A stretch of 64,000 nucleotides of DNA from Halomonas piscis (GTDB lineage: Bacteria; Pseudomonadota; Gammaproteobacteria; Pseudomonadales; Halomonadaceae): positions 2,914,001 to 2,978,000 of the forward strand of contig NZ_CP119391.1 of the NCBI RefSeq assembly GCF_031886125.1. The letters run 5' to 3'. The stretch's first letter is position 1. Each line of letters starts with the position of its first letter. This document shows positions 34,338 to 42,749 of the stretch, piece after piece. The position numbers and the translations under genes are program-made. Below the pieces are notes generated by a model. That model was not told the origin of the DNA. It searched no databases and worked only from the letters and a program-made list of their open reading frames with translations.

Positions 34338-35786
34338 TTATTTACGCTCGTCCTTGAAGTTGTACCAGTGGTACAAAAAGCGCTGCCCGATACGGCGAAA
34401 CGGAGCAAACGCCTGGGACTCCACCATCTCCTTGACGTTGGGGTACGGCAGCTTTGAAGTGAAGATCGGCATGTCCAGCCCGCCGCCGTCGCCGGCGATA
34501 AGCTGCGCCAGGCGCCGCCCTGCCTGGGCCGAGTACATCACGCCGTTGCCGCCGTAGCCCAGCGCGTAATAAACCGTTCTGGTCGGGTCCGGCTGAAAAA
34601 TACGCGGCATCAGATCATGGCTGACGTCAACCCATCCCCACCAGGAGTAGTCGATCCGGGCGCCCTGCAAATGAGGGAATTTGCGATGCATGTCGCCAAT
34701 GAGCATGTCCTCATATTTTTTGTTGGGCGCTTCTTTCCCGGTAATGGCGCTGCGGCTGCCAATCTGCAGCCGGTTGTCCGGCAGCAGACGGTAATAGTGG
34801 CGCAGTATCCGGGCATCGGTAATCACCTGGCGCGTATGCAGATGGCTGGCCTGTATTTCCTCGTCGGTCAGCACCCGGGTCACAATCGAGTTGGACAGGA
34901 TCGGCATCAGGCGATTTTTCAGCTGGGGATGCAGGCTTTGCGACGTGTAACCCCCGGTGGCCATGCCCACGGCGCCGGCCTTGACGGTTCCACCGGGGGT
35001 TTTCAGATAGTGTACGCCGTCGCGGGTTTCCCAGCTCTGCACCGGGCTTGAAGGATGAATCTTGACGCCCAGCGCGCGCGCCTTGCGATGATAGCCAAAG
35101 GCCAGCTTGCCGGCGTGAACGCCGATGCCTTCGGGTTCGTGCATTGCCCCTACCGTCTCCTGGTCACCCAGCCATTCATTTTTGACGGTGTCGGCGTCCA
35201 GAATCTGCGCGTCGTAATGGAACGTATCGCGCAGCAGCCGGGCCTCCTTTTCCAGGTCCGGCATCTGCCGCTTGCGGTGGGCAATATAGAGATGGCCGCC
35301 GGGCTGCGGTTCGCAGTCGATGTCCTCGATCAGCTCCTTGAACGTGGCCATACCCGCCAGGCACTCCTCGTGCAGCCGATGGGCGGCATCCAGGCCGTAA
35401 CGCTCGATCCACTGCGAACGCGACAGGCGCCCCATGGCGCACTGGGCCTGCCCGCCGTTGCGGGTAGAGCATCCCCAGCTGGTACGGTTGGCTTCCAGCA
35501 CCGTGGCCTTGATGCCATGGTTTTGCGCCAGGAAGATGGCCGCGGTCAGCCCGGTAAACCCCGACCCCACAATCACCACCTCGGCGTCGGTATCGCCCTG
35601 TATCGGCCCGTCATCCGCCGGCGGCTCGCCGGCCGTGTCGATCCAATAGGTGGGGGCGTAGTCACGCCCGGTGCCGGGCGTGGGGTTTTTCAGCGGGTCG
35701 TACATGGGGTCGTAAGGCAGCGACGGCGCGGTGCTTTGCTGCCCTACGTTACTGTCAGCGGTCGCGTTTTGTTGTGCGGTTTGCAT
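34338..35786 (-). CDS. tauY: Taurine dehydrogenase large subunit (DAO-family flavoenzyme)
   Basis: A 482-residue FAD-dependent amine oxidoreductase. After a 60-residue leader the dinucleotide fold EVVIVGSGFTGLTAAIFLA (about 69-87) begins. CSTRNGGQAQCAMGR (about 107-121) and the C-terminal YALGYGGNGVMYSAQAGRRL (about 430-449) are DAO-family landmarks. The partner tauX-like gene lies 59 bp upstream on the same strand. The predicted reaction is taurine to sulfoacetaldehyde plus ammonium, with electrons passed to a cytochrome-type acceptor. PuuB/OrdL-type polyamine oxidases are similar in sequence, so the call depends on the xsc, pta and tauX context. Confidence 0.8.
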   Translation of the reverse strand: MQTAQQNATADSNVGQQSTAPSLPYDPMYDPLKNPTPGTGRDYAPTYWIDTAGEPPADDGPIQGDTDAEVVIVGSGFTGLTAAIFLAQNHGIKATVLEANRTSWGCSTRNGGQAQCAMGRLSRSQWIERYGLDAAHRLHEECLAGMATFKELIEDIDCEPQPGGHLYIAHRKRQMPDLEKEARLLRDTFHYDAQILDADTVKNEWLGDQETVGAMHEPEGIGVHAGKLAFGYHRKARALGVKIHPSSPVQSWETRDGVHYLKTPGGTVKAGAVGMATGGYTSQSLHPQLKNRLMPILSNSIVTRVLTDEEIQASHLHTRQVITDARILRHYYRLLPDNRLQIGSRSAITGKEAPNKKYEDMLIGDMHRKFPHLQGARIDYSWWGWVDVSHDLMPRIFQPDPTRTVYYALGYGGNGVMYSAQAGRRLAQLIAGDGGGLDMPIFTSKLPYPNVKEMVESQAFAPFRRIGQRFLYHWYNFKDERK

Positions 35787-35845
35787 AGCGGGCTCCTCGC
35801 GATCGGGTGGCCTTGTCCTGGAACGGACAGTTCCAGCGTGAAAAC

Positions 35846-36229
35846 TCAGGCGTTAACCGGAGGACGGTTCTTGCGGAACGCGTTCTTGACGGCAATTTTG
35901 CCATCGCGGAAAGTAAAGACGTCGATCATGCGGGCTTCGGTCCGCGCGCCGTCCGTCGTGGTCCCTTTATAGGTGGTTTCGGAGAACCCCTTGTCGCCGC
36001 TGACGTGAAGCTCGGCATCGACCCAGCAGGCGTCCGGCGCCGTTTTCCAGGCGTTTTCCAGACCCGCGCGCACCTCCTGCTGCCCGACAAAGCTTTTGCC
36101 TTGCAGCTCCGGGCCGGCCACGGCGTGGAACACGCAGTCATCGGTCATCATTTCCATGATCGCATCGATATCGTGGTTGTTCAGGGCTTCATTGAAAGCC
36201 TGGAGGAAAGCAATGCTTGGCTGGCTCAT
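35846..36229 (-). CDS. tauX: SnoaL/NTF2-like protein, probable taurine dehydrogenase small subunit
   Basis: 127 residues, a single NTF2-like (ketosteroid-isomerase-type) cone fold: N-terminal helix FLQAFNEALNNHDIDAIMEM, then strands ending MIDVFTFRDGKIAVKNAFRK. Known TauX subunits are small and encoded directly before tauY, as here. Its position upstream of the flavoprotein with a short gap makes it the likely small subunit, although generic SnoaL-like proteins look similar. Confidence 0.72.
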   Translation of the reverse strand: MSQPSIAFLQAFNEALNNHDIDAIMEMMTDDCVFHAVAGPELQGKSFVGQQEVRAGLENAWKTAPDACWVDAELHVSGDKGFSETTYKGTTTDGARTEARMIDVFTFRDGKIAVKNAFRKNRPPVNA

Positions 36230-36549
36230 CGTAAACTCCTGTTGGCAGAAAACATTGTCGTTGTTGTCACAAGCGCTGTTGCCACGCTCGGGGAAGGCGC
36301 TTAATGACAGCCAGTCTACTCCCCGATTTTTATGCGCATTAGCGCCAGTTACAGGTCTTTATTTGGGCCAGAAGCGCCTTGCTGGCTACGCACCGCGCCA
36401 CTCAGAAGCCCCACCCGTATCTTAAAACGAAACTTTCCATTCCACTTTTTATATATAGCCAGATAGGCTAGGCTGCACAAAGAACACACAGACGGCTTGA
36501 AGGGCCACTGACCGCTGCCCCTGCACCCGGTGTCCCCAAGGAGACAGAC
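36230..36549. promoter_or_regulatory. Divergent intergenic region tauX / cobS-like
   Basis: 320 bp without a supported gene. It is AT-rich around 36425-36485 (TTTTTATATATAGCC) and should hold the promoters of the tauXY unit (leftward) and the cobST-lin0512 unit (rightward). I could not assign a convincing operator. The CDS at 36550 has AAGGAGA in its leader. Confidence 0.5.
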
Positions 36550-37518
36550 ATGACAGATTTAGCCGACATGAAGCCTGATACCTTGCGCTCGGTGCGCGAT
36601 CTCTTCGGCATCGACAGCGACCTGCAGGTGCCCGCCTTCAGCCAGAAAAACGACTATGTGCCCGAGGTTGACGAGGCCTACCGCTTCAACCCGGACGTTA
36701 CTCTGGCCATTATCGCCGGCTTTACGCGCAACCGCCGCGTCATGGTTCAGGGGCTGCACGGCACCGGCAAGTCGACGCATATCGAGCAGATTGCCGCACG
36801 TCTTAACTGGCCGTGCATGCGGGTGAACCTGGACGGCCACATCAGCCGCCTGGACCTGGTGGGCAAGGATGCCATTGTGGTCAGGGACGGCGTACAGGTG
36901 ACCGAGTTTCAGGAAGGCATTGTCCCCTGGTCGCTGCAGCGTCCCGTGGCGCTTATTTTTGACGAGTACGATGCCGGCCGCCCCGATGTCATGTTCGTCA
37001 TCCAGCGCATCCTCGAGCGCGACGGGCATTTTTCGCTGCTGGACCAGAACCGGGTTATCCACCCACATCCGTACTTCCGCCTGTTCTCGACCGCCAACAC
37101 CGTCGGACTGGGCAATATGTCCGGCCTTTATCAGGGCGCCCAGGTGCTGAACCACGCCCAGATCGACCGCTGGAATATCGTCGCCAAGCTGGACTACCTG
37201 GACGCGGAGGAAGAGGCCGCCATTGTTTTGTCGCGCGTACCCGAGAAGGATACAACCCAGGGCCACGAGCTCATTGCCGCCATGGTGGGCGTCGCCAACC
37301 TGACGCGCAAAGGCTTTGCCGCCGGCGATATTTCAACGCTGATGTCGCCACGCACCGTCATTACCTGGGCGGAAAACTGCGAGATTTTCCGCGATCCGGC
37401 ACTGGCCTTCCGGCTGTCCTTCTTGAACAAGTGCGACGCCACCGAACGCCAGACGGTTGCTGAATACTACCAGCGCTGCTTTGGCCAGGAGCTGGACGAA
37501 GCTCGGTTCATGGAGTAA
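36550..37518 (+). CDS. CobS-like MoxR-type AAA+ ATPase
   Basis: 322 residues. Walker A is GLHGTGKSTH (about 73-82), Walker B is ALIFDEYDAGR (about 136-146), sensor 1 is in LFSTANTVG (about 178), and an N-terminal CobS helper segment (VRDLFGIDSDLQVPAF) is present. The sequence is closest in style to CobS, the ATPase of aerobic cobaltochelatase. No cobN or other cobalamin gene lies in the window, so it may instead serve, with the VWA partner 6 bp downstream, as a metal-insertion or enzyme-activation chaperone like NorQ/NorD or CbbQ/CbbO. It is the first gene of a four-gene unit with two Lin0512 proteins and is divergent from tauXY. Confidence 0.85.
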   Translation: MTDLADMKPDTLRSVRDLFGIDSDLQVPAFSQKNDYVPEVDEAYRFNPDVTLAIIAGFTRNRRVMVQGLHGTGKSTHIEQIAARLNWPCMRVNLDGHISRLDLVGKDAIVVRDGVQVTEFQEGIVPWSLQRPVALIFDEYDAGRPDVMFVIQRILERDGHFSLLDQNRVIHPHPYFRLFSTANTVGLGNMSGLYQGAQVLNHAQIDRWNIVAKLDYLDAEEEAAIVLSRVPEKDTTQGHELIAAMVGVANLTRKGFAAGDISTLMSPRTVITWAENCEIFRDPALAFRLSFLNKCDATERQTVAEYYQRCFGQELDEARFME

Positions 37519-37524
37519 CGCGAC

Positions 37525-39261
37525 ATGAGCAGCAGTGTTCAGCAGCAAGCCCGCCGCCAGCAGCAGGTGGAAGCCCTTTGCGCCGCCGCCATCCGTGCGC
37601 TCAGCGGCCGGTCGGATCTTCATTTCCGGGGCAAGCAGCTGTATCAGGGCGAGCGCCGACTTCCCATGTACGCCCCTCACCATCGAATCGACACGGCAAC
37701 AGCGCCGTTTGCCGACTGCCGCGCCGCGGCGGACGGCATGGCCCTGCGGCTGCTTTACAGCGATGCCGACCTGCATCGGGCGAGCTGCCCGGAAAGGCCC
37801 GTGGCGCGGCTGGTGTTCGAACTGCTGGAGCAGCTGCGGGTAGAAACCCAGGTGCCGGCGCAGCTGCCGGGCATGGCCGCCAATCTGGAACAGCGCTTTA
37901 TCCGCTGGTCTCTGGACTTTCATCGCTCGGGACAAACCGAAACCAGCAGCGGCCTACTGGTCTACACGATTGCCCAGATGAGCTGGTCGCGGCTGAACGC
38001 GCGTCAGGTGCTCGAGGAAACCGAAGACCTCATCGAAAGCACGCGGTTTTCCCTGGCGTCGTCCATGGGCATGGCGCTGGCCGGCCTGCGCCATCACCGC
38101 CACGACCAGGCGGCCTTCATCCCCCATGCCCAGGCCGTGGCCAGGCTGGTCGACGACACGCTGGAATCCTGGCAGGAAGGCGAAGACGACAGTGACCGCG
38201 AGCGTCAGGATGACGACGAGGCCGATGACCGGAAAAGCCTGGCCCTGCTGCTGGACTTTGATCAGGAAGGGGATGAAGAGCGCTTTGCCAGCGCCCGCAG
38301 CGGCACCAGCAAGGCACTTGGCGAAAGTCGGCAGGGCTATACGGTGTATACCACCGCCCATGACCGCGAAATTGTCGCCTCGGACCTGGTGCGCAAGGCA
38401 CAGCTTGAAGAATTTCGCCGGCGGCTGGATACCGGCATTGCCGAACAGGGCATCAACGTACCGCGCCTGGCGCGTCAGCTATCGGCCATTCTGGCCACGC
38501 CCCAGTACGACGGCTGGCAATACGGCGAGGAAGAAGGACGCATCGACGGCCGGCGTCTGGCCCAGCTGGTGAGCTCGCCGACGGAGCGGCGCCTGTTCTA
38601 CCAGGATCGTCAGCGCCCGGTTGCCGACTGCGTGGTCACGCTGCTGGTGGACTGCTCCGGCTCCATGCGCCACCAAAGCGAATCCGTCGCCATGCTGGCC
38701 GACTGTTTGATCCGCGCGCTGGACATCGCGGGCGGGCGCAGCGAGCTGCTGGGCTTTACCACCAACGCCTGGAACGGCGGCAAACCTTACCAGGAATGGA
38801 TGCGCCAGGGGCGCCCGCCTGCTCCGGGGAGGCTCAATGAGGTCTGCCATCTGATCTTCAAAAAAGCCGGCCGCGGCTGGCGCCGGTCTCGTCGCGACAT
38901 CGCAGCCATGCTGAAAGGCAACCTGTTCCGCGAGGGCGTGGACGGCGAAGCCGTGGACTGGGCCTGCTCGCGTCTTTTGGCGCGCGAAGAGCAGCGCAAG
39001 ATCCTCATCGTGATCTCCGACGGCAGCCCTTCGGACACCGCCACCAACCTGACCAACGACGCCTATTACCTGGATAACCATCTGAAATCCGTCCTCGCTC
39101 GGCATGAGCGCCAGGGCGAGATCGACATCCTGGGCCTGGGGGTCGGTCTGGATTTAAGCCCCTTCTATCGCCACAGCCTGGCGACCGACATGTCCCAGGC
39201 GCTGGATAACCACTTGTTTGACGAAATCGTGCAGCTGATAGCTCAGCGCATACGCCGCTAA
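37525..39261 (+). CDS. CobT-like VWA-domain protein
   Basis: 578 residues. The N-terminal half is alpha-helical and CobT-like. An acidic stretch (about 213-240, Asp/Glu-rich, QEGEDDSDRERQDDDEADD) separates it from the C-terminal VWA domain, which has a complete MIDAS start, LLVDCSGSMRHQSE (about 372-385), and ISDGSPSDT (about 497-505). CobT proteins have the same acidic linker and metal-binding VWA. It pairs with the ATPase just upstream (6-bp gap). The stop is followed by 35 bp, a ribosome site and then an IS5 copy that splits the next gene from its leader. Confidence 0.85.
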   Translation: MSSSVQQQARRQQQVEALCAAAIRALSGRSDLHFRGKQLYQGERRLPMYAPHHRIDTATAPFADCRAAADGMALRLLYSDADLHRASCPERPVARLVFELLEQLRVETQVPAQLPGMAANLEQRFIRWSLDFHRSGQTETSSGLLVYTIAQMSWSRLNARQVLEETEDLIESTRFSLASSMGMALAGLRHHRHDQAAFIPHAQAVARLVDDTLESWQEGEDDSDRERQDDDEADDRKSLALLLDFDQEGDEERFASARSGTSKALGESRQGYTVYTTAHDREIVASDLVRKAQLEEFRRRLDTGIAEQGINVPRLARQLSAILATPQYDGWQYGEEEGRIDGRRLAQLVSSPTERRLFYQDRQRPVADCVVTLLVDCSGSMRHQSESVAMLADCLIRALDIAGGRSELLGFTTNAWNGGKPYQEWMRQGRPPAPGRLNEVCHLIFKKAGRGWRRSRRDIAAMLKGNLFREGVDGEAVDWACSRLLAREEQRKILIVISDGSPSDTATNLTNDAYYLDNHLKSVLARHERQGEIDILGLGVGLDLSPFYRHSLATDMSQALDNHLFDEIVQLIAQRIRR

Positions 39262-39313
39262 TATCAGCTGAACAGAGCCGTCATCAGCTATACGAATACA
39301 GGAGTGGCACCTA

Positions 39314-40170
39314 GGGCGTGTTGACGTTTCACATGGGCAGCCATAAAAAGCCGCAGGCCAAGGCCACCATGCTTTCGTAGTTTCGCTTGAGCTTGTCGTA
39401 ACGCGTTGCGATGGCGCGATACGGCTTCAATCGAGCAAAGGCATTCTCAACCAGATGCCGATAGCGATATAAGCCTCTGTCCAGATTGGCATTTCCTTTC
39501 TTTGAGTTGCGTTTGCGTGGAATGACGGCAGCCATGCCCTTGGCTTCGATCTGTTCACGGATACGCTCGCTGTCATAGCCCTTGTCAGCCACCAATGCAT
39601 CACCCGCTGGCAAATCGTCAATCAATGCCCGGGCTTCCGTGCTGTCGTGCACCTCACCCCCGGTTATTCTGAAGGTGATCGGTAGCCCATAGGCATCTAC
39701 GGTCAAGTGGATCTTGCTGGTATTGCCTGCACGACTTTTGCCAATGGCTTCTGCGTCTTCCGTGGCAGCTCCGGTGCTGTCCTGGTGGGCCTTGACGTAG
39801 GAGCCATCAATGAACAGCCACTCAACATCAGGCTCCTCCACCAGAGAGCTGAAAAGCCTCATCAGCTTTCCACTCGCTGACCAGGCGTTAAAACGCTTGT
39901 AGACCGTGTTCCAGGGGCCAAACGTCTCCGGTAGGTCCCGCCACGGGCAGCCGGTGCGCATCCGATAAAGGATGCCTTCTATCGTGGTACGCAAGTCGGC
40001 CTTGTCATAAATACCTTGTTGAAGCAGGATAGGTTTCAGCTTCGACCAGTGTTCATCCGTGAGCATTTGTCGGGGCATGGCAGGCTTGCAGTTTGTTGGT
40101 GTGGGAACCTTTATTCTGCGAGCTTGCCCCTATCCTGCCAATACCCCTGCCATGAAACGTCAACAGGCCC
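39314..40170 (-). mobile_element. IS5-family element, copy 2, upstream of lin0512A
   Basis: 857 bp, with TA duplications at 39312-39313 and 40171-40172 and the same ends as the copy at 4110-4966. The only difference I found is G at 39677 against T at 4473. It separates cobS/cobT from the two Lin0512 genes and lies antisense to them, so any transcription through the unit must cross the whole IS. Confidence 0.95.
39329..40078 (-). CDS. IS5-family transposase (copy 2)
   Basis: A 249-residue product identical to the one from copy 1, with the same DDE residues (FIDGSYVKAHQ, VADKGYDS, LVENAFARLK). The single base difference changes an Ile codon from ATA to ATC only. The gene is intact and probably active. 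Confidence 0.95.
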   Translation of the reverse strand: MPRQMLTDEHWSKLKPILLQQGIYDKADLRTTIEGILYRMRTGCPWRDLPETFGPWNTVYKRFNAWSASGKLMRLFSSLVEEPDVEWLFIDGSYVKAHQDSTGAATEDAEAIGKSRAGNTSKIHLTVDAYGLPITFRITGGEVHDSTEARALIDDLPAGDALVADKGYDSERIREQIEAKGMAAVIPRKRNSKKGNANLDRGLYRYRHLVENAFARLKPYRAIATRYDKLKRNYESMVALACGFLWLPM

Positions 40171-40172
40171 TA

Positions 40173-40526
40173 ATGGCCAACGCCCCCTTGGTACATCAGT
40201 TCGGCACCGGGACCTCTATCCGCAGCCGCGACTATACTGCAGCCTGCGTCCGGGCCATCCGCGATGCGCTGTGGCACAACTCCCTCAGCGTGGCCGAGGT
40301 CTTTGACTCTCCCCGCGAGGCGATGATGATCGACGTACAGCTCGGCATTCCCCGCCCCGAAGAAGTGGACACCCGGAAACTGCCGGATGTCTTTCCCTAC
40401 GGCAAACCCCGTATCACGCTGACTCGGGGCGGGCTCGAGATTCTCAAACCCGACGGCAGCGGCGCCAGCGTTATCGCCAACGCCGTCCTTACCGTTTCTC
40501 TGGCGAGGGAGTCCGACAATGGCTGA
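40173..40526 (+). CDS. Lin0512-family protein A
   Basis: 117 residues, a member of a small conserved family of unknown function named after Listeria lin0512. The pattern is visible: N-terminal FGTGTSIRSRDYTAACVRAI, then MMIDVQLGIPRPEEVD and a C-terminal GKPRITLTRGGLEI strand. The native start is set at 40173, because the upstream sequence is IS5. It overlaps the second Lin0512 gene by 8 nt, so the two are translationally coupled and probably form a heteromer. The original unit was cobS-cobT-lin0512A-lin0512B. Function is unknown; the context suggests a subunit or client of the CobS/CobT machine. Confidence 0.8.
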   Translation: MANAPLVHQFGTGTSIRSRDYTAACVRAIRDALWHNSLSVAEVFDSPREAMMIDVQLGIPRPEEVDTRKLPDVFPYGKPRITLTRGGLEILKPDGSGASVIANAVLTVSLARESDNG

Positions 40527-40857
40527 GAAGCGACTTATTCTGGCCATGGGCAGCGGCCATGCCGGCCTTCACGAAGGCTATACCCAGGCTGCACGCCACG
40601 CCGTCCACGATGCCCTGAGCCACTCTTCGCTGGCCCTTTTTCAATCGCTCAAGCTGGATGAGCGCCAAGCGCGGACCGAAGTGACGATTGGCGTACAGCA
40701 GCCGGACAGCATAGACGAGCAAGCCATTATCTCCGAGTTTGCGACCGGGGAGGTAAGCGTTACGGTACGCCACGGCGGCCTTGACGTGCAGGAAACAGAC
40801 GGCAGCCCATCGCGCCTTGTGGCTGCCGCGGCAGTGGCCGTCTTTTTAACCACGTAG
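40519..40857 (+). CDS. Lin0512-family protein B
   Basis: 112 residues, a paralogue of protein A. It has the same layout: MGSGHAGLHEGYTQAARHAV at the N-terminus, TEVTIGVQQPDSID in the centre and EVSVTVRHGGLDVQE near the end. No signal peptide or membrane segment. The tandem pair with an 8-nt overlap suggests two related subunits of one complex. It converges with the exporter gene (19-bp gap). No biochemical role is known to me. Confidence 0.8.
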   Translation: MAEKRLILAMGSGHAGLHEGYTQAARHAVHDALSHSSLALFQSLKLDERQARTEVTIGVQQPDSIDEQAIISEFATGEVSVTVRHGGLDVQETDGSPSRLVAAAAVAVFLTT

Positions 40858-40876
40858 CCAACGCGGCTCGACCGCC

Positions 40877-41635
40877 TCAAAACGTCAGGCCGGCCGCTAT
40901 CAGTGACGCACCGATTATCATCAGCATGGCAAACACCAGCCGCCGCATGGCCAGTGCCGAGAGCGGCGGCGGCCAGCGCCGGCCAACCCAGGTTGCCGCC
41001 ACGACGGCCGGCAAGGACCAGCCGACAAGGGCCAGAATATCCAGGCTTAGCTGCCCCTGAACGGCGATAAACAGGGTGCGCATCCCCGCCGTGACGGCAA
41101 AGAGCAGAATCAAGGTGTTACGAATACGCGCGGGGGGCAGCGGCTGGCGATAGTAATGATAAATCAGCGGCGGCCCGGCGATGCCCAAAAGCCCGCCGAG
41201 AAAGCCGGAGAAGCCGCCGAACAGGGTGAAGCTGGCAGGGCTGGCCACATGCGCCTGGTGCGTCGGCTTCAGCAGCAGCCCGGCGGCGCCGTAAAGAATG
41301 ACCCCGCCCAGCACGACCCTGAGCACTGACGAGGCCTCATCGCTGAGATAGTGCAGCATCGCCACCCCGGCCAGAATGCTCGGCACGACGCCCACCATCA
41401 CCGCCCCCGCCGAAGGCCACTCAATGTGCTGCAGGCGCCCGGGAAGCGCCACCACGCAGTTGATGAGCAGCATCAGGCTGATCACCGCGGCAACCGTTGC
41501 CACCGAGGCCACTTCCAGACCGCCGGCCAGGCCCATGACCACCATCCCCAGGCCAAAGCCCGTCACCGTTTGCAAATAGCCGCCCAGGCCGGCAATGAGC
41601 AAAAACAGCCACGGCACCTCAGCGACGATATCCAT
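40877..41635 (-). CDS. tauE: TauE/SafE (TSUP) family sulfite exporter
   Basis: About 252 residues from the ATG at 41635. A GTG at 41671 is a possible earlier start but would overlap the end of pta. About eight hydrophobic helices are present with the internal TSUP duplication: GLGGYLQTVTGFGLGMVVMG in the first half and GGFSGFLGGLLGIAGPPLIY in the second. TSUP members export sulfite, sulfoacetate or other organosulfur anions. It starts 8 bp after pta on the same strand and so would remove the sulfite produced by Xsc. Confidence 0.85.
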   Translation of the reverse strand: MDIVAEVPWLFLLIAGLGGYLQTVTGFGLGMVVMGLAGGLEVASVATVAAVISLMLLINCVVALPGRLQHIEWPSAGAVMVGVVPSILAGVAMLHYLSDEASSVLRVVLGGVILYGAAGLLLKPTHQAHVASPASFTLFGGFSGFLGGLLGIAGPPLIYHYYRQPLPPARIRNTLILLFAVTAGMRTLFIAVQGQLSLDILALVGWSLPAVVAATWVGRRWPPPLSALAMRRLVFAMLMIIGASLIAAGLTF

Positions 41636-41642
41636 CGGTGCG

Positions 41643-42665
41643 TCAGCCCTTGGCGCCGGCGCGCTTGTCACTCGCCTGAGCCTGGACCGACGTCACGGCA
41701 ATGACGTGGTAGATATCGTCGACGCTACAGCCGCGCGACAGATCGTTGGCCGGCTTGTTCAGCCCCTGGAGCAGCGGGCCAATAGCGTCTGCGCCGCCGA
41801 TACGCTCCGCCATTTTATAGCCGATGTTGCCAGCGTTCAGGTTGGGAAATACCAGCACGTTGGCCTGGCCCTTGACGCGGGAGTCCGGCAGCTTTTTCGC
41901 GGCGATGTCGGGCACAATCGCGGCGTCCAGCTGCACGTCTTCATCGATGGCCAGCTCCGGTCGCTGCTGCTTGACTGCCCGGGCGGCATCACGCACGCGA
42001 TCCACGTGATCGTGCTGAGCGCTGCCGCTGGTGGAAAAGGACAGCATGGCCACTCGGGGCGCTTCATCCAGCAGCGTTTCGGCACTGTCGGCTGCCGCCA
42101 GCGCGATCTGGGAGAGCTGGTCGGCGTCGGGGTCGACCATCAGCCCGCAGTCCGCAAAGATCACCCCGCCCTTGGGCTGGTGAAACGGCTGGCACAGCAT
42201 CATCAGAAAGAAGCTGGATACCAGCGAGTACCCCGGCGCCAGCCCCAGCGTCTGAATGGCGTTACGCACCACGTCGGCCGTCGTGTTGACCGCGCCGGCA
42301 ACGGAGCCATCAGCGTGACCTTCGCGCACCAGCATGTGAGCAAAGCACAGCGGCTCACGCACGCTGGTTTCGGCCTGCTCGCGGGTCATGCCCTTTTTCT
42401 CGCGCAGCGCGTGTAGAGCCTGCGCCAGGCTTTCCGTCAGCGGCGAAGTAGCGGGATCCACCACCTCAATCGCCGAAACGTCAACGCCATGTTCCCGGGC
42501 CGCCGCGGCAACGGTTTTTTCCCCGCCTACCAGCATGACTCGTGCAATGCCTGCCTTGGCTGCCTTGGCCGCCGCGCGCAGTACGCGCTCGTCTTCGCTT
42601 TCGCACAGCACAATGCGCTTGGGGTCCCGCCGGGCATTATCCAGTATTTGATTCAACGCTTTCAT
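41643..42665 (-). CDS. pta: Phosphate acetyltransferase (sulfonate-linked)
   Basis: A 340-residue short-form Pta without the N-terminal DRTGG domain of long forms. Motifs include ADGSVAGAVNTTADVVRNAI (about 119-138), MLSFSTSGSAQHDHVDRV (about 202-219) and the C-terminal NVLVFPNLNAGNIGYK (about 272-287). It converts the acetyl phosphate made by Xsc, with CoA, to acetyl-CoA. It lies 85 bp after xsc, with a terminator-like hairpin between, and 8 bp before tauE. Confidence 0.95.
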   Translation of the reverse strand: MKALNQILDNARRDPKRIVLCESEDERVLRAAAKAAKAGIARVMLVGGEKTVAAAAREHGVDVSAIEVVDPATSPLTESLAQALHALREKKGMTREQAETSVREPLCFAHMLVREGHADGSVAGAVNTTADVVRNAIQTLGLAPGYSLVSSFFLMMLCQPFHQPKGGVIFADCGLMVDPDADQLSQIALAAADSAETLLDEAPRVAMLSFSTSGSAQHDHVDRVRDAARAVKQQRPELAIDEDVQLDAAIVPDIAAKKLPDSRVKGQANVLVFPNLNAGNIGYKMAERIGGADAIGPLLQGLNKPANDLSRGCSVDDIYHVIAVTSVQAQASDKRAGAKG

Positions 42666-42702
42666 GGTACCTGCCTATACCGCCAACGGGGCGGTAGAAC
42701 GT

Positions 42703-42726
42703 AAAACCCCCGGCCAGGCCGGGGGT
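42703..42726 (-). terminator. Terminator or attenuator between xsc and pta
   Basis: On the minus strand an ACCCCCGG-CCTGG-CCGGGGGT hairpin is followed by TTTTAC, 24 bp after the xsc stop. It should end or attenuate xsc transcription, so xsc would be made in excess over pta, or pta may have its own promoter in the remaining 40 bp. Confidence 0.75.
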
Positions 42727-42749
42727 AAAGACATAATAGCGCTTAGGCC

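Larger units (their letters stand above)
39299..40175 (+). promoter_or_regulatory. Shine-Dalgarno of lin0512A split from its ATG by IS5
   Basis: Before insertion the leader read AGGAG, then TGGCACCTA, then ATG: a 9-nt spacing that is close to ideal. The IS5 entered at the TA (39312-39313), leaving AGGAG 869 bp from the start at 40173. An in-frame ATG in the IS end (40152) could now start a protein with seven extra residues (MKRQQAL). Confidence 0.8.

Noticed and set aside
36550..39261. True aerobic cobaltochelatase subunits CobS and CobT for vitamin B12
   Set aside because: Not ruled out, but no cobN or other cobalamin gene lies nearby and the genes are linked with Lin0512 proteins, so I left the gene symbols empty and call them CobS/CobT-like.
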